The notes below the pieces were generated by a model, which was given only the letters and a program-made list of their open reading frames with translations, made no database searches and had not been told where the DNA came from. Shown here in pieces: positions 5,284 through 6,195 of a stretch of 6,195 nucleotides of DNA. The first letter of the stretch is position 1; every line of letters begins with the position of its first letter. This stretch comes from Phycisphaerales bacterium UBA2402 (GTDB lineage: Bacteria; Planctomycetota; Phycisphaerae; Phycisphaerales; UBA1924): the NCBI GenBank assembly GCA_002343715.1, contig DDSA01000221.1, positions 1 to 6,195 on the forward strand, written 5' to 3'. The translations under genes were made by a program, and so were the position numbers.

Positions 5284-6195
5284 GTGTGCGTTGTGCCCAC
5301 ACATTGGGATGTTGTCGCGTCCGCCCCGTGGAACGAGGCGATGGCGGCGGTGGCGTGCGGAACGGATGGCAGCGCGCCTGTCGCAGGTCCTGCATCACGA
5401 GTTGTCATCACGGATTCGCGAGGCGCGATCGACACCATCCGGGGGCTTGCACGCGATGATGCCGGGGGTGGCGGCGGCTGGGTTGTCGTCATCTCGTATG
5501 ACCTTGGAAGGGCGTTGGAACCCAGGGCGGGGGGCGGTCGTGCGGCGGCGGATCGAGCCTGGCCCGCGTGCGTCTGCCTTCGACTTGATCGCGGATGGCG
5601 TTCGGAATCCGGCGTGCTGAAGGCCCTGGGAGTGGAGGCGGCCCATTCATCCAAGACGGCGGGATCATGGCGGGTCGGCGCGCTGCGGCGGGAGATCGAG
5701 GAATCAGTGTACCAGCGGGCGGTGGAGCGCGTGCTGGAGTACATCCGCGCCGGCGATGTCTATCAGGTCAATCTGGCGCACCGGCTGAGCGCGGACTTCG
5801 AGGGCAGCGCGCGGGCCTTCTTCGCCGACTTCGCAAGAATCGCCGAGCCGCGGCACGGGGCGTACGTGGAGTTTGATCATAATGGGCGACGCTTCGCGGC
5901 TGCTTCGTGCAGCCCGGAGTTGTTTCTGTCGTTCGATGCGGCGACCCGCCGGCTCTCGACGCGCCCGATGAAGGGCACGCGCAGCGCGGGCGGGGATGCG
6001 CGGGAACTGCTCGAGAACGGCAAGGAACGGGCCGAACTGAACATGATCGTGGACCTGATGCGCAACGACCTGGGCCGTGTCTGCGAACTCGGGTCGGTGC
6101 GGGTGGATGCGCCCCGGACCATCGAGCGCCACGGCGGGGCGCGCGGGGTCGCTAGCTTTGTTAAAGCCGGCCCACTGGGCTTTTCGGGGCCCCTC
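5284..6195 (+). CDS. pabB: Aminodeoxychorismate synthase component I (PabB), 3' end missing
   Basis: PabB converts chorismate, with ammonia from the glutaminase PabA, to 4-amino-4-deoxychorismate, the precursor of p-aminobenzoate and folate. The frame is open from a stop at 5200-5202 to the right edge. Family motifs, numbered from GTG 5284, are ISYDLGRALE (about 70), AGDVYQVNLAHRL (about 156-168), SCSPELFLSF (about 208), RPMKGTRS with Lys230, and ELNMIVDLMRNDLGRVC (251-267). Lys in PxKGT is the mark of PabB; anthranilate synthase TrpE has Ala there. The start is uncertain: GTG 5284 is chosen for the upstream TACGCT box and because THWDV and PWNEAM before ATG 5341 look like part of the N-terminal domain; ATG 5341 is the alternative. 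The region before the catalytic domain is roughly 50 residues shorter than in E. coli PabB. After IERHGG (to 6138) similarity to the family fades, so the last 57 bases may be wrong. The gene is divergent from mcsAB. Confidence 0.88.
   Translation, partial: MCVVPTHWDVVASAPWNEAMAAVACGTDGSAPVAGPASRVVITDSRGAIDTIRGLARDDAGGGGGWVVVISYDLGRALEPRAGGGRAAADRAWPACVCLRLDRGWRSESGVLKALGVEAAHSSKTAGSWRVGALRREIEESVYQRAVERVLEYIRAGDVYQVNLAHRLSADFEGSARAFFADFARIAEPRHGAYVEFDHNGRRFAAASCSPELFLSFDAATRRLSTRPMKGTRSAGGDARELLENGKERAELNMIVDLMRNDLGRVCELGSVRVDAPRTIERHGGARGVASFVKAGPLGFSGPL
6139..6195. other. Suspect window end: PabB similarity lost, terminator-like hairpin
   Basis: Up to 6138 the frame matches PabB; afterwards it reads GARGVASFVKAGPLGFSGPL, where the family usually has a variant of VHHLVSTV. 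AAAGCC (6163-6168) and GGCTTT (6178-6183) form a 6-bp stem ending in TTTT, and GGGGCCCC (6186-6193) is a perfect palindrome. The stretch around 6151-6166 is also richer in A and T than its neighbours. This may be low-quality sequence, a chimeric join, or simply a divergent protein segment. Confidence 0.35.

Noticed and set aside
5193..5744. Upstream extension of the mcsA reading frame
   Set aside because: The added residues are Ser/Arg/Pro-rich, antisense to pabB, and would displace the first zinc motif from the N-terminus.

Overview
The window is a high-GC, fully bacterial stretch with six protein genes and almost no spare DNA. No RNA gene, mobile element or CRISPR array is visible. The combination of an McsA-McsB protein-arginine kinase pair without ctsR or clpC beside it, a heptosyltransferase-family (GT9) glycosyltransferase, a long DUF255 protein with a DsbD-like tail, and a PabB with very GC-rich codon use suggests a Gram-negative member of Planctomycetota, most likely Phycisphaerae. 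That placement is inference from gene content and protein style, not from a marker gene.

Layout, left to right: (1) a DUF255/YyaL-type thioredoxin-domain protein on the minus strand that runs off the left edge; (2) a 98-base divergent intergenic region with a perfect 7+7 inverted repeat; (3) a plus-strand two-gene unit, an unrecognised 97-residue protein overlapping a GT9 glycosyltransferase by ATGA; (4) a 14-base tail-to-tail gap; (5) a minus-strand mcsA-mcsB operon whose genes overlap by GTGA; (6) a 91-base divergent region; (7) a plus-strand pabB that runs off the right edge. The genes look like ordinary chromosomal housekeeping and stress functions: protein quality control by arginine phosphorylation, folate precursor synthesis and envelope glycan synthesis. 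They do not form one pathway.

The most interesting pattern is in the gene starts. All four genes that open a transcription unit lack a Shine-Dalgarno sequence and instead have a TAnnnT box (TACGGT, TACGAT, TATCCT, TACGCT) 5 to 9 bases before the start codon, as expected for leaderless mRNAs. The two second genes in operons both have good Shine-Dalgarno sequences and 4-base overlaps. Other points are an altered phosphoarginine-binding motif in McsB and a CYWC rather than CHWC active site in the DUF255 protein.

Both window ends look unreliable. Bases 8-19 equal the last 12 bases of the common Illumina adapter, and about the last 57 bases stop resembling PabB and carry a terminator-like hairpin. 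I do not see an undescribed defence or mobile system here.
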